DNA of 8,095 nt from a bacterium UBA7470 (GTDB lineage: Bacteria > Pseudomonadota > Gammaproteobacteria > Burkholderiales > Burkholderiaceae_C): assembly GCA_002479815.1 (NCBI GenBank), contig DLPA01000133.1, positions 13,892 through 21,986 on the forward strand, in the 5' to 3' direction. Below the pieces are notes generated by a model, which worked only from the letters and a program-made list of their open reading frames with translations, was not told the origin of the DNA and searched no databases. The position numbers and the translations under genes are program-made. Within the stretch, counting starts at the first letter, position 1, and every line of letters starts with the position of its first letter. This document shows positions 1 through 5,943 of the stretch, piece after piece.

Positions 1-509
1 GGCTGCCCCTCCACACTCGCCAAGCGTTGCGCCTGCAAGTCGTCACCCCCCGGATTGGAGGTTCGGCACAATAAAAACACGCCCTTGTCGCGGTAACGCA
101 AATAAGGCTCTATCGAGTCAAAGCCCATGAAGGGGGACAAGGTGACGGCATCAGCGCCGTAGCGTTCAAAGGCTTCACAGGCGTATTGCTCGGCGGTGGA
201 GCCGATGTCGCCACGCTTGGCATCCAAAATCACGGGCACATGGGGTGCGGCTTGACGAATGTGAGCGATGAGGCGCTCCAACTGATCTTCGGCTCTGTGG
301 GCCGCAAAGTAGGCGATTTGTGGCTTAAATGCCATCGCCATATCAGCGGTGGCATCGACAATGGCGGCACAAAAATCAAAAATCCGTTTGGAATCAGCAC
401 CAAAGGGACTGGGAAAGCGACGCGGCTCAGGGTCTAAGCCCACGCACAGCAAACTTTGGTTCTGCACAGCCGCACGTTGTAACGATGGAATGAAGGAGTG
501 TGAGGTCAT
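1..509 (-). CDS. pyrF: Orotidine 5'-phosphate decarboxylase, type 2 (partial, C-terminus beyond window)
   Basis: This enzyme decarboxylates OMP to UMP, the last step of de novo pyrimidine synthesis, in the cytoplasm. I translated it from the ATG whose complement is at 507-509; 169 codons are open to the left edge. Visible motifs are GLDPEPRRFP at residues 24-33, FKPQIAYF at 61-68 and the decarboxylase signature LDAKRGDIGSTAEQYA at 95-110, with the catalytic lysine at 98. TLSPFMGFDSIEPYL (123-137) and CRTSNPG (148-154) are typical of the long type 2 subfamily, about 270 residues, so roughly 100 C-terminal residues are missing. No Shine-Dalgarno sequence precedes the ATG, but a TAAAAT hexamer lies 8 bases upstream. 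The gene is divergent from the fecR-like gene. The identification is secure. Confidence 0.95.
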   Translation of the reverse strand, partial: MTSHSFIPSLQRAAVQNQSLLCVGLDPEPRRFPSPFGADSKRIFDFCAAIVDATADMAMAFKPQIAYFAAHRAEDQLERLIAHIRQAAPHVPVILDAKRGDIGSTAEQYACEAFERYGADAVTLSPFMGFDSIEPYLRYRDKGVFLLCRTSNPGGDDLQAQRLASVEGQ

Positions 510-517
510 AGCGTGAA

Positions 518-523
518 ATTTTA
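518..523 (-). promoter_or_regulatory. Putative -10 element of pyrF (leaderless start)
   Basis: On the minus strand TAAAAT matches the sigma70 -10 consensus at five of six positions and ends 8 bases before the pyrF ATG. Transcription would start at or next to the start codon. No good -35 hexamer is seen at 16-18 bases. This is inferred from position and similarity only. Confidence 0.4.
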
Positions 524-642
524 CGGAGGGATGCGGCCCAGATGGCACAAACCTTGAGACAGCGCAACCCAACAGGGCGACAATGGCGGGATGAGTGAGT
601 TGTTCGCTTGAGATGTCGGTATTGTTGTTCATTCTCCCCGCC

Positions 643-647
643 GGAGG
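643..647 (+). promoter_or_regulatory. Shine-Dalgarno GGAGG deciding the fecR-like start
   Basis: GGAGG ends 5 bases before the ATG at 653. It decides that start over the in-frame TTG at 608. It is the only strong ribosome binding site seen at a gene start in this window. Confidence 0.75.
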
Positions 648-652
648 TCGTC

Positions 653-2026
653 ATGTATTCCCTTTCTTTTGATCTGTCCCAACGCAAGTGGCTTTGGGGC
701 CTGCTGTTGGCGTGCAGCATTGCCCATGCCCAAACTGCCTCAGAGACGACCGTTGTCGGCGAAGTGACGTTTTCCAAAGGCGTGGGGTTTGCACAAAGCC
801 CGGGGCAACATCCTCGCACCTTGGGCGCGGGTATGGCGCTCAAAGAAGGGGATCGCCTGAGCACGGCGGCTTCTGGCACGGCGATTTTGTTGATGAAAGA
901 CGGCACGCGCATGACCGTGCGCCCGCAAAGCGAGCTGCTGCTAGAGCAGTACCGCTATAAAGAGTCGGCGCCACAAGACAACACGATGGTGTGGCAACTG
1001 CTAAAAGGCGGGTTTCGCGCCATCACAGGCTTGGTGAACAAGCAAAACGATCAAGCAGCGCGTGTCAAAACCGCAACGGCCACCATTGGTATTCGTGGCA
1101 CTGATTTTGATGCCCGTCTCTGTCAGACAAAAGATTGCATTTCTGAGATCAAAGCGGGTGGCGATACACCCCCGCGTGCCACCAACCTGCGTGCCAGTGC
1201 CAAAGCGGTGTTGACAGATGGGGAGATCCACGTCCTTGCCAACAATGGAGAGAAACGCCGCTTGGTCGCCGGTGGCAGCATCTACCCGGGTGACACGGTA
1301 GAAACCGGCACGCGCGCCCATACCGTGCTGGCCTTTCGGGATGAGAGCAAGCTGACCCTGGGCGCAAGCACACAATTTCGGGTCGATGATTTCACCTACG
1401 ACGCCAAAAACCCTCAAGAAGGTCGCTTTCTCGTCTCTTTGTTCAAGGGCACGGCACGCGCCTTAACGGGTTTGATCGGTAAAGCCCAGCCACAAAACGT
1501 AGGCTTTAAAACACCCACCGCTACCATCGGCATTCGTGGCACAGGCTTAGATATAGCCTGCATCGCAGATACAAACTGCACCATTTTCAACTGGCTAGGC
1601 TCCATCACCGTCACCCCTGAAGGACAAAGCGCCTTGCAAGTCTTGCAAGCGGGTCAAGGCCTCATTGTGACCCCCGCAGGCATCACCCCCATTCAAACCA
1701 ACCCCGTGCCCGCCACGCTGCCCCGTCCAGATGGAGTTCCTGTGGACATGGGGCCTTTGTTCACCTCAACCCCAGTCAACGAAAGTCAAGAAGGCCTGTA
1801 CGTCTTTGTGCGAGAGGGGCACTTGGAGGTGGTGACCAGCCAAGGCCTATTGCAGTTAGGTCGTGGTGAAGTGGGGCTGGCAACGACAGATGGCGTTGCA
1901 CTGCGCCCCTTGCTGATGCCACGCTTCATCGAGCAAGACCGTACACCGCTGCCCAACCACCCCAACCCCCTGTTGTCCACCGTGTTGAATGAGGCCGGTG
2001 TCCAGCCCAACAACATTTGTCGTTGA
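653..2026 (+). CDS. Exported protein with two tandem FecR-like domains
   Basis: The protein has 457 residues. Residues 1-27 look like a Sec signal peptide: the hydrophobic WLWGLLLACSIAHA, then probable cleavage at AHA-QT. Two copies of a FecR-type beta-rich domain follow, at about 66-162 and 213-309. Each runs from GDxLxT or GDTVET through a 'LLKGGFRAITGL' or 'LFKGTARALTGL' segment to ATIGIRGT. A short motif of the form G-x-I/L-x-V followed by a Gly-rich turn recurs after each copy and again at 388-415, suggesting a third, partial unit. A cysteine pair closes each copy (C157/C162 and C303/C309). There is no transmembrane helix after the signal, so a periplasmic or secreted location is likely. 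It precedes a TpsB transporter by 80 bases on the same strand. No FecI sigma factor or TonB-dependent receptor is present, so an iron-signalling role is not supported. The true function is unknown. Confidence 0.85.
   Translation: MYSLSFDLSQRKWLWGLLLACSIAHAQTASETTVVGEVTFSKGVGFAQSPGQHPRTLGAGMALKEGDRLSTAASGTAILLMKDGTRMTVRPQSELLLEQYRYKESAPQDNTMVWQLLKGGFRAITGLVNKQNDQAARVKTATATIGIRGTDFDARLCQTKDCISEIKAGGDTPPRATNLRASAKAVLTDGEIHVLANNGEKRRLVAGGSIYPGDTVETGTRAHTVLAFRDESKLTLGASTQFRVDDFTYDAKNPQEGRFLVSLFKGTARALTGLIGKAQPQNVGFKTPTATIGIRGTGLDIACIADTNCTIFNWLGSITVTPEGQSALQVLQAGQGLIVTPAGITPIQTNPVPATLPRPDGVPVDMGPLFTSTPVNESQEGLYVFVREGHLEVVTSQGLLQLGRGEVGLATTDGVALRPLLMPRFIEQDRTPLPNHPNPLLSTVLNEAGVQPNNICR
848..1579 (+). 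repeat. Tandem coding duplication of the FecR-like domain
   Basis: Two in-frame copies span 848-1138 and 1289-1579, 441 bases (147 codons) apart. The best-conserved DNA is a 20-base block at 1082-1101 and 1523-1542 that differs at two positions, both T/C and synonymous; it encodes TIGIRGT. Elsewhere the copies are alike mainly at protein level, which suggests an old internal duplication under selection at the IGIRGT core. Confidence 0.7.
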
Positions 2027-2040
2027 TCCCAAACAGTTCT

Positions 2041-2068
2041 TTGACATGACAATGCAGCACCGTAAAAC
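2041..2068 (+). promoter_or_regulatory. Putative sigma70 promoter upstream of tpsB
   Basis: A perfect TTGACA at 2041-2046 is followed, after 16 bases, by TAAAAC (2063-2068), four of six to the -10 consensus. The start would be near 2075, giving a leader of about 30 bases. It competes with the closer -10-like element at 2094-2099. Confidence 0.4.
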
Positions 2069-2090
2069 AATGGTGTCTGCTGGCACACCC

Positions 2091-2099
2091 TGAGATAAT
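2091..2099 (+). promoter_or_regulatory. Putative extended -10 just before the tpsB start
   Basis: TGAGATAAT fits an extended -10 (TGn followed by GATAAT, five of six) and ends 7 bases before the ATG at 2107. Transcription from here would start about at the ATG, giving a leaderless mRNA. No good -35 is present, as is common for extended -10 promoters. Confidence 0.4.
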
Positions 2100-2106
2100 C
2101 ATTCCC

Positions 2107-3774
2107 ATGCGCCCGGCTCAAACCCCATTTCGACGTTTCTTTCTGTGTACGACCGCCTTGGTGTGGCTCGGCTCTGGCTTGGGTACGGCAACGCTGGGAC
2201 AGACTGCTGCCCCAGCACAAGCTCAGGCACAACGCACCGACAAGGGAATCTCTGTCTCCACCACAGAAGTCCTAGAGCCTGGAGCTGAACTGCGGATCAG
2301 AGGCTTTTCCGTCAATGGAAGCAACCCGCTGTCGGATGCAGAAATCACCTTGGCACTCGCCCCATTTCTGCGAAAACCAGCCACGCTGGACAACTTACAA
2401 GCCGCTACGGTCGCTGTCGAGGCCTTGCTAGAACGCAGGGGCTATGGTCTGTATCGCGTGCTGCTGCCCCCCCAAGAAGTGGGCGACACCATCGTGTTGG
2501 AGCTTGCCAAATTCACCATAGGCAAGGTGTCGATTGAAGGCGCTCAGGCATTTTCAAGCGATAACATCCGCCGTAGCCTACCGGAATTGCAGGAAAACAA
2601 CACACCAAGCTTGCCCACGTTGACGTCTCAGACGGCTTTTGCCAACCAGCATCCGTCCAAGCAAATTCAACTGTCTTTGCGTGAGGGGCAACACCCCGAT
2701 CAGATTGATGTCACGGTCAAAGTGCAAGAATCGTCCCCATTTTCTTTGACGGGCACGTTGACCAATTCAGGGGCGGCTTCATCGGGGCGAGATCGTTTTA
2801 CCCTGTCAGCGACACACACCAATTTGTGGGGTTGGGATCATCAGGCACAGGCCAGCTACACCACCTCCTTGGCTCGTCTGGGGGATGTGCGTCAGTTGGG
2901 TTTCAATTACCGTGTCCCTTTGTATGCCTTGTCCTCGACTTTGGATGTGTCGCACACCAGCTCTAACGTCATTGGCAACTTTGGCACGTTCAGCAGCAGT
3001 GGCGCGGGACGCACATGGGGGGCACTCTACACATGGCACATCCCGACAGAAAAAGACGCTGCTTCACATCGGTTGGGTCTTCATCTTGAAGACAAAGTCT
3101 TTGATCCGACAGAAATCAACGGCTTGGTGCTGCCCGGCCAGCAAACGCGCCGTACACGTCCTTTAAGTCTCAGTCATGGGCTGAAAATGTTGGGCGATAC
3201 CAGCCAATTGGACTGGAGCACCAGCATTGCCGCCAACTTATCTGGCGGACTGGGCAATACCTTGACGGCGTATCAAAGCGAATCCCCCGCCGTCACACGC
3301 CAGAATTGGACCGCTTTGCGCACACAAAGCAGCTATGTCCAAACCCTAGGCAAAGACTGGCTGCTGAGTTGGCGCACACAAGCCCAATGGACTTCAAGCG
3401 CCTTGATTTCAGGCGAGCAAATCGGGTTGGGCGGGATGGGCAGTTTGCGTGGCGCGGCGGAGCGTGCGCTCTCAGGCGATACAGGCTTTTTGAGCACCTT
3501 AGAAATCACCACGCCTTCAGTCAGTGGCGTGCGCTGGGTCGGTTTTTGGGATGCGGGTTGGCTGCGCAGCTATCGAGAATCTTCATCCCCCTTACCCGTC
3601 AGTGACGCTGCCGCCAGCATAGGCTTGGGGGTGCGGTATATGCAAGGGCCTTGGAGTTTGGCTTTGGATGCGGGACGGATTGTCAAAAGCAGCCGAACGC
3701 CAACCAGCCTCAACAGCAGCGCCCCACAATCAGGCGACTACAAAGTCCACGTGCTGCTCACTGGGCGCTACTAA
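2107..3774 (+). CDS. Two-partner secretion outer-membrane transporter (TpsB, FhaC/ShlB/HecB family)
   Basis: TpsB proteins are Omp85-superfamily barrels that export a TpsA exoprotein across the outer membrane. This one has 555 residues, a normal length. A signal peptide covers about residues 1-31 or slightly more (FFLCTTALVWLGSGLG core), followed by an Ala/Gln-rich linker. POTRA 1 lies at about 62-137 (LRIRGFSVNG; LERRGYGLYRVLLPPQ) and POTRA 2 at about 138-210 (GKVSIEG; IQLSLREGQHPDQIDVTVKV). The remaining 345 residues fit a 16-strand barrel ending in the aromatic RY. The loop-6 region reads GLGGMGSLRGAAERALSGDTG (441-460); its R448 matches the invariant arginine, but the aromatic residue of the usual VRGY/F is replaced by alanine. 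The ATG has no Shine-Dalgarno sequence. No TpsA with a haemagglutination-type TPS domain is in the window. The family call is firm; the substrate is unknown. Confidence 0.9.
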   Translation: MRPAQTPFRRFFLCTTALVWLGSGLGTATLGQTAAPAQAQAQRTDKGISVSTTEVLEPGAELRIRGFSVNGSNPLSDAEITLALAPFLRKPATLDNLQAATVAVEALLERRGYGLYRVLLPPQEVGDTIVLELAKFTIGKVSIEGAQAFSSDNIRRSLPELQENNTPSLPTLTSQTAFANQHPSKQIQLSLREGQHPDQIDVTVKVQESSPFSLTGTLTNSGAASSGRDRFTLSATHTNLWGWDHQAQASYTTSLARLGDVRQLGFNYRVPLYALSSTLDVSHTSSNVIGNFGTFSSSGAGRTWGALYTWHIPTEKDAASHRLGLHLEDKVFDPTEINGLVLPGQQTRRTRPLSLSHGLKMLGDTSQLDWSTSIAANLSGGLGNTLTAYQSESPAVTRQNWTALRTQSSYVQTLGKDWLLSWRTQAQWTSSALISGEQIGLGGMGSLRGAAERALSGDTGFLSTLEITTPSVSGVRWVGFWDAGWLRSYRESSSPLPVSDAAASIGLGVRYMQGPWSLALDAGRIVKSSRTPTSLNSSAPQSGDYKVHVLLTGRY

Positions 3775-3778
3775 ATGA

Positions 3779-3808
3779 CATCGCCTGGGCGGTGTGGCGG
3801 TGGTTTTT
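3779..3808 (+). terminator. Probable intrinsic terminator after tpsB
   Basis: CATCGCC (3779-3785) pairs with GGCGGTG (3796-3802) over seven base pairs, including one T-G wobble, around a 10-base loop. One G and then TTTTT (3804-3808) follow. It begins 4 bases after the tpsB stop and ends before the proA promoter, as expected for a terminator that isolates the two units. The T-run is short, so it may be only moderately efficient. Confidence 0.55.
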
Positions 3809-3818
3809 GAACGCGCGT

Positions 3819-3846
3819 TTGATGGGGGGCGCTGCGGTGCGACAAT
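3819..3846 (+). promoter_or_regulatory. Putative proA promoter
   Basis: TTGATG (3819-3824, four of six) is followed after 16 bases by GACAAT (3841-3846, four of six), with TGC directly before it making an extended -10. The -10 ends only 6 bases before the proA ATG at 3853, so the transcript would be leaderless or nearly so. No ribosome binding site is seen. Confidence 0.45.
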
Positions 3847-3852
3847 TTGGGC

Positions 3853-5145
3853 ATGAACGCTCTGACCGAACTCCCTACCGCCGATCTGATGCAAACGCTG
3901 GGTTTGCACGCCAAACAAGCATCAACGCTGATTGCTAAAGCGCCAGCAGCTATCAAAAACAAAGCTCTCGTCGCACTGGCACGTTTGCTGCGCGAGCACA
4001 CCGAGGCCCTGCAAACCCCCAATGCCGAAGATCTCACCCGCGCACGCGCAGCGGGCCTGTCTGAGCCGATGGTGGACAGGCTCAAACTCAGCCCCAAAGC
4101 GCTTGAAACCTGTGCCCAAGGCTGCGAACAGCTCGCCGCCATGCCCGATGTGATCGGTGAAGTGCTGGGTTTGAAGCAACTGCCCAGCGGCATCCGCGTC
4201 GGTCAGATGCGCGTGCCCATCGGCGTGTTTGGCATGATTTACGAAAGCCGCCCCAACGTCACCATCGAAGCCGCCAGCCTTGCCATCAAAAGCGGCAATG
4301 CCTGCATCTTGCGCGGCGGCTCGGAAGCCATTGCCTCCAACCGCGCTTTGGCTGCGCTGGTGCGTGCGGCCTTAGAAGAAGCGGGCTTGCCCGCCGACGC
4401 GGTGCAACTCGTGCCCACCACCGACCGCGCCGCCGTCGGCCACCTCATCGCCATGCCAGCCTTTGTCGATGTCATCATTCCACGCGGCGGCAAAGGCTTG
4501 ATCGAACGCATCAGTGCCGAAGCGAAAGTGCCCGTCATCAAGCATTTGGACGGCAACTGTCACACCTATGTCGATGCGCCGTGCGATTTGGCCTTGGCCG
4601 TCAAAGTCACCGACAACGCCAAAACCCAAAAATACAGCCCTTGCAACGCCACCGAAAGCCTGTTGGTGGCGCGTGAAGTGGCAGGCGAATTTTTGCCTCG
4701 CATCGGCGCGGTGTTTGCCGCCAAAGGCGTAGAAATGCGCGGCTGCCCCGAAGCCTTGCGGCTACTGGCCTCGGTCGCGCCCGCCCACTTGCTCAAGGAA
4801 GCCACGCAAGCCGATTGGAGCGAGGAATACCTAGCCCCCATCATCAGCGTCAAAGTGGTTGAAGGGGTGGATGAAGCCATCGCGCACATCAACCGCTATT
4901 CATCCCACCACACCGATGCCATCCTGACCAACGACCACCGCCACGCGCAACGCTTCTTGCGCGAAGTCGATTCCGCCAGCGTCATGGTCAACACCAGCAC
5001 CCGCTTTGCCGATGGCTTTGAATACGGCTTGGGCGCAGAAATCGGCATCTCCACCGACAAATTCCACGCCCGTGGCCCCGTGGGTGTAGAAGGCTTGACC
5101 TCACTGAAATACGTGGTCTTGGGCGAGGGCGAGGTGCGGGCTTAA
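3853..5145 (+). CDS. proA: Glutamate-5-semialdehyde dehydrogenase (gamma-glutamyl phosphate reductase)
   Basis: ProA reduces gamma-glutamyl phosphate to glutamate-5-semialdehyde with NADPH, the second step of proline synthesis, in the cytoplasm. The protein has 430 residues, within the family range. GMIYESRPNVT is at 127-137, RGGKGLIERI lies in the mid-region, and the catalytic cysteine is C264 in KYSPCNATESLLV. VEGVDEAIAHINRYSSHHTDAI at 336-357 fits the family signature around HINRYSSxHTDAI. The C-terminal part keeps the expected NTSTRFADGFEYGLGAEIGIST. I chose the ATG at 3853 over the TTG at 3847 because ATG is the stronger codon and the -10 element would otherwise abut the start. ProB, its usual partner, is not in the window. 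Its stop overlaps that of the convergent gph by four bases. The identification is secure. Confidence 0.97.
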   Translation: MNALTELPTADLMQTLGLHAKQASTLIAKAPAAIKNKALVALARLLREHTEALQTPNAEDLTRARAAGLSEPMVDRLKLSPKALETCAQGCEQLAAMPDVIGEVLGLKQLPSGIRVGQMRVPIGVFGMIYESRPNVTIEAASLAIKSGNACILRGGSEAIASNRALAALVRAALEEAGLPADAVQLVPTTDRAAVGHLIAMPAFVDVIIPRGGKGLIERISAEAKVPVIKHLDGNCHTYVDAPCDLALAVKVTDNAKTQKYSPCNATESLLVAREVAGEFLPRIGAVFAAKGVEMRGCPEALRLLASVAPAHLLKEATQADWSEEYLAPIISVKVVEGVDEAIAHINRYSSHHTDAILTNDHRHAQRFLREVDSASVMVNTSTRFADGFEYGLGAEIGISTDKFHARGPVGVEGLTSLKYVVLGEGEVRA

Positions 5146-5837
5146 GCAAACCACCGCCGCATCTCCGCCAAACTGTCAAGGTAGCCGTGGGCCTGCACTT
5201 GACGAATCGGCTGGCCGTGGTTGTAACCGTATGAGACCAAGACCACGGGACAGCCTGCGGCACGTGCAGCCTCGGCATCGTTGCTGGAATCTCCAATCAT
5301 CAACGTTTGCGACGGGGCGTAACCCAACGCCTCGCAGGTTCGCCATAAGGGCATGGGATGGGGTTTCTTTTGGGGATAGGCATCACCGCCGACCACCACG
5401 CTGAAAAAGGCCTCCAGTCCCTTTTGCGCCAGCAGCTCTGCCGCAAACCGTGTGGGCTTATTGGTCACACACGCCAACACCCAGCCCTGTGCTTGCAACG
5501 CTGCCAGTCCCTCCATCACCCCCTCGTACACGCGACTGTGTGCGCCATTGATGCGGGCGTAGTGGCTCTGATACGACGCGATGGCGCTTGGAAACAAGGC
5601 GTGTGCCTTTGCTGGAGCCACTCGCTCTAAGGCCGAGCGCACCAAATGCTCAGACCCTTTGCCAACCATCTGCTCAATCTCGGCGCGGGAGACGGAGGGA
5701 CAGCCTAACGCTGCCAACATCGCATTCAATGCCGCTTCAAAGTCCCCTAAGGTATCGACCAAAGTGCCGTCCAAATCCATCATGGCCGCTTGAATCGGGT
5801 GTTGAGCAGCGGTGTTTAAAGAAGATAAAGAAAACAT
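5142..5837 (-). CDS. gph: Phosphoglycolate phosphatase, HAD superfamily
   Basis: Gph dephosphorylates 2-phosphoglycolate, which arises from DNA repair and, in autotrophs, from Rubisco oxygenation. The protein has 231 residues, close to the usual length. HAD motif I is DLDGTLVDT (21-29), with nucleophile D21 and acid/base D23. Motif II threonine is T125 in CVTNKPT, motif III lysine is at 157/158 (KKPHP) and motif IV is IGDSSNDAEAARAAG (181-195), with metal-binding D183 and D187. A helical cap lies between motifs I and II. The open frame continues upstream to 5975, but family members start close to motif I, so I chose the ATG at 5837; the Met pair at residues 19-20 is less likely. No ribosome binding site is clear. 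HAD phosphatases overlap in substrate, so a related sugar-phosphate substrate cannot be excluded. Confidence 0.88.
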   Translation of the reverse strand: MFSLSSLNTAAQHPIQAAMMDLDGTLVDTLGDFEAALNAMLAALGCPSVSRAEIEQMVGKGSEHLVRSALERVAPAKAHALFPSAIASYQSHYARINGAHSRVYEGVMEGLAALQAQGWVLACVTNKPTRFAAELLAQKGLEAFFSVVVGGDAYPQKKPHPMPLWRTCEALGYAPSQTLMIGDSSNDAEAARAAGCPVVLVSYGYNHGQPIRQVQAHGYLDSLAEMRRWFA

Positions 5838-5865
5838 AGGTGCATACGTGAATCCGAAAACCCGC

Positions 5866-5871
5866 ATTGTC
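5866..5871 (-). promoter_or_regulatory. Possible -10 element for gph
   Basis: On the minus strand GACAAT (four of six) lies 28 bases upstream of the chosen gph ATG, so a start near 5859 would give a leader of about 20 bases. No convincing -35 is seen. It sits in the 106-base divergent gap shared with coaX. Confidence 0.2.
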
Positions 5872-5929
5872 TGCGTCCAGAAGATGCAAAAAGGCGTCTT
5901 GCCAGACAAAACAGATCCCCCAGACTCTT

Positions 5930-5935
5930 CATAAT
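5930..5935 (+). promoter_or_regulatory. Putative -10 element of coaX
   Basis: CATAAT matches the -10 consensus at five of six positions and ends 8 bases before the coaX ATG, so the mRNA would start at or next to the ATG. A TTGCCA at 5899-5904 resembles a -35 but is 25 bases away, too far to pair with it. Confidence 0.4.
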
Positions 5936-5943
5936 GCGGTTTT

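Noticed and set aside
554..584. TTGAGA and GACAAT as a promoter for the fecR-like gene.
   Set aside because: The spacer is 19 bases and the -10 is only four of six; too weak to list as a feature, although a promoter must lie somewhere in 510-652.
608..652. In-frame TTG extending the fecR-like protein by 15 residues.
   Set aside because: It would put a cysteine-rich stretch before the signal peptide and place the GGAGG inside the coding region; the ATG at 653 has ideal Shine-Dalgarno spacing.
427..912. 161-codon open frame on the minus strand overlapping pyrF and the fecR-like gene.
   Set aside because: It overlaps two well-supported genes and its translation has no recognisable domain; it is a shadow frame of G+C-rich DNA.
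653..2026. FecR anti-sigma regulator of iron transport.
   Set aside because: There is a cleavable signal peptide and no cytoplasmic N-terminal domain or transmembrane anchor, and no fecI or TonB-dependent receptor is adjacent; only the FecR-like fold is shared.
2107..3774. BamA or TamA (general Omp85 assembly factor).
   Set aside because: Only two POTRA domains and about 345 barrel residues are present, which fits TpsB; BamA has five POTRA domains and TamA three.
3771..4193. 140-codon minus-strand frame over the start of proA, and other long opposite-strand frames in proA, coaX and the CoA-transferase.
   Set aside because: They are antisense to secure genes, have low-complexity translations and no motifs or start signals.
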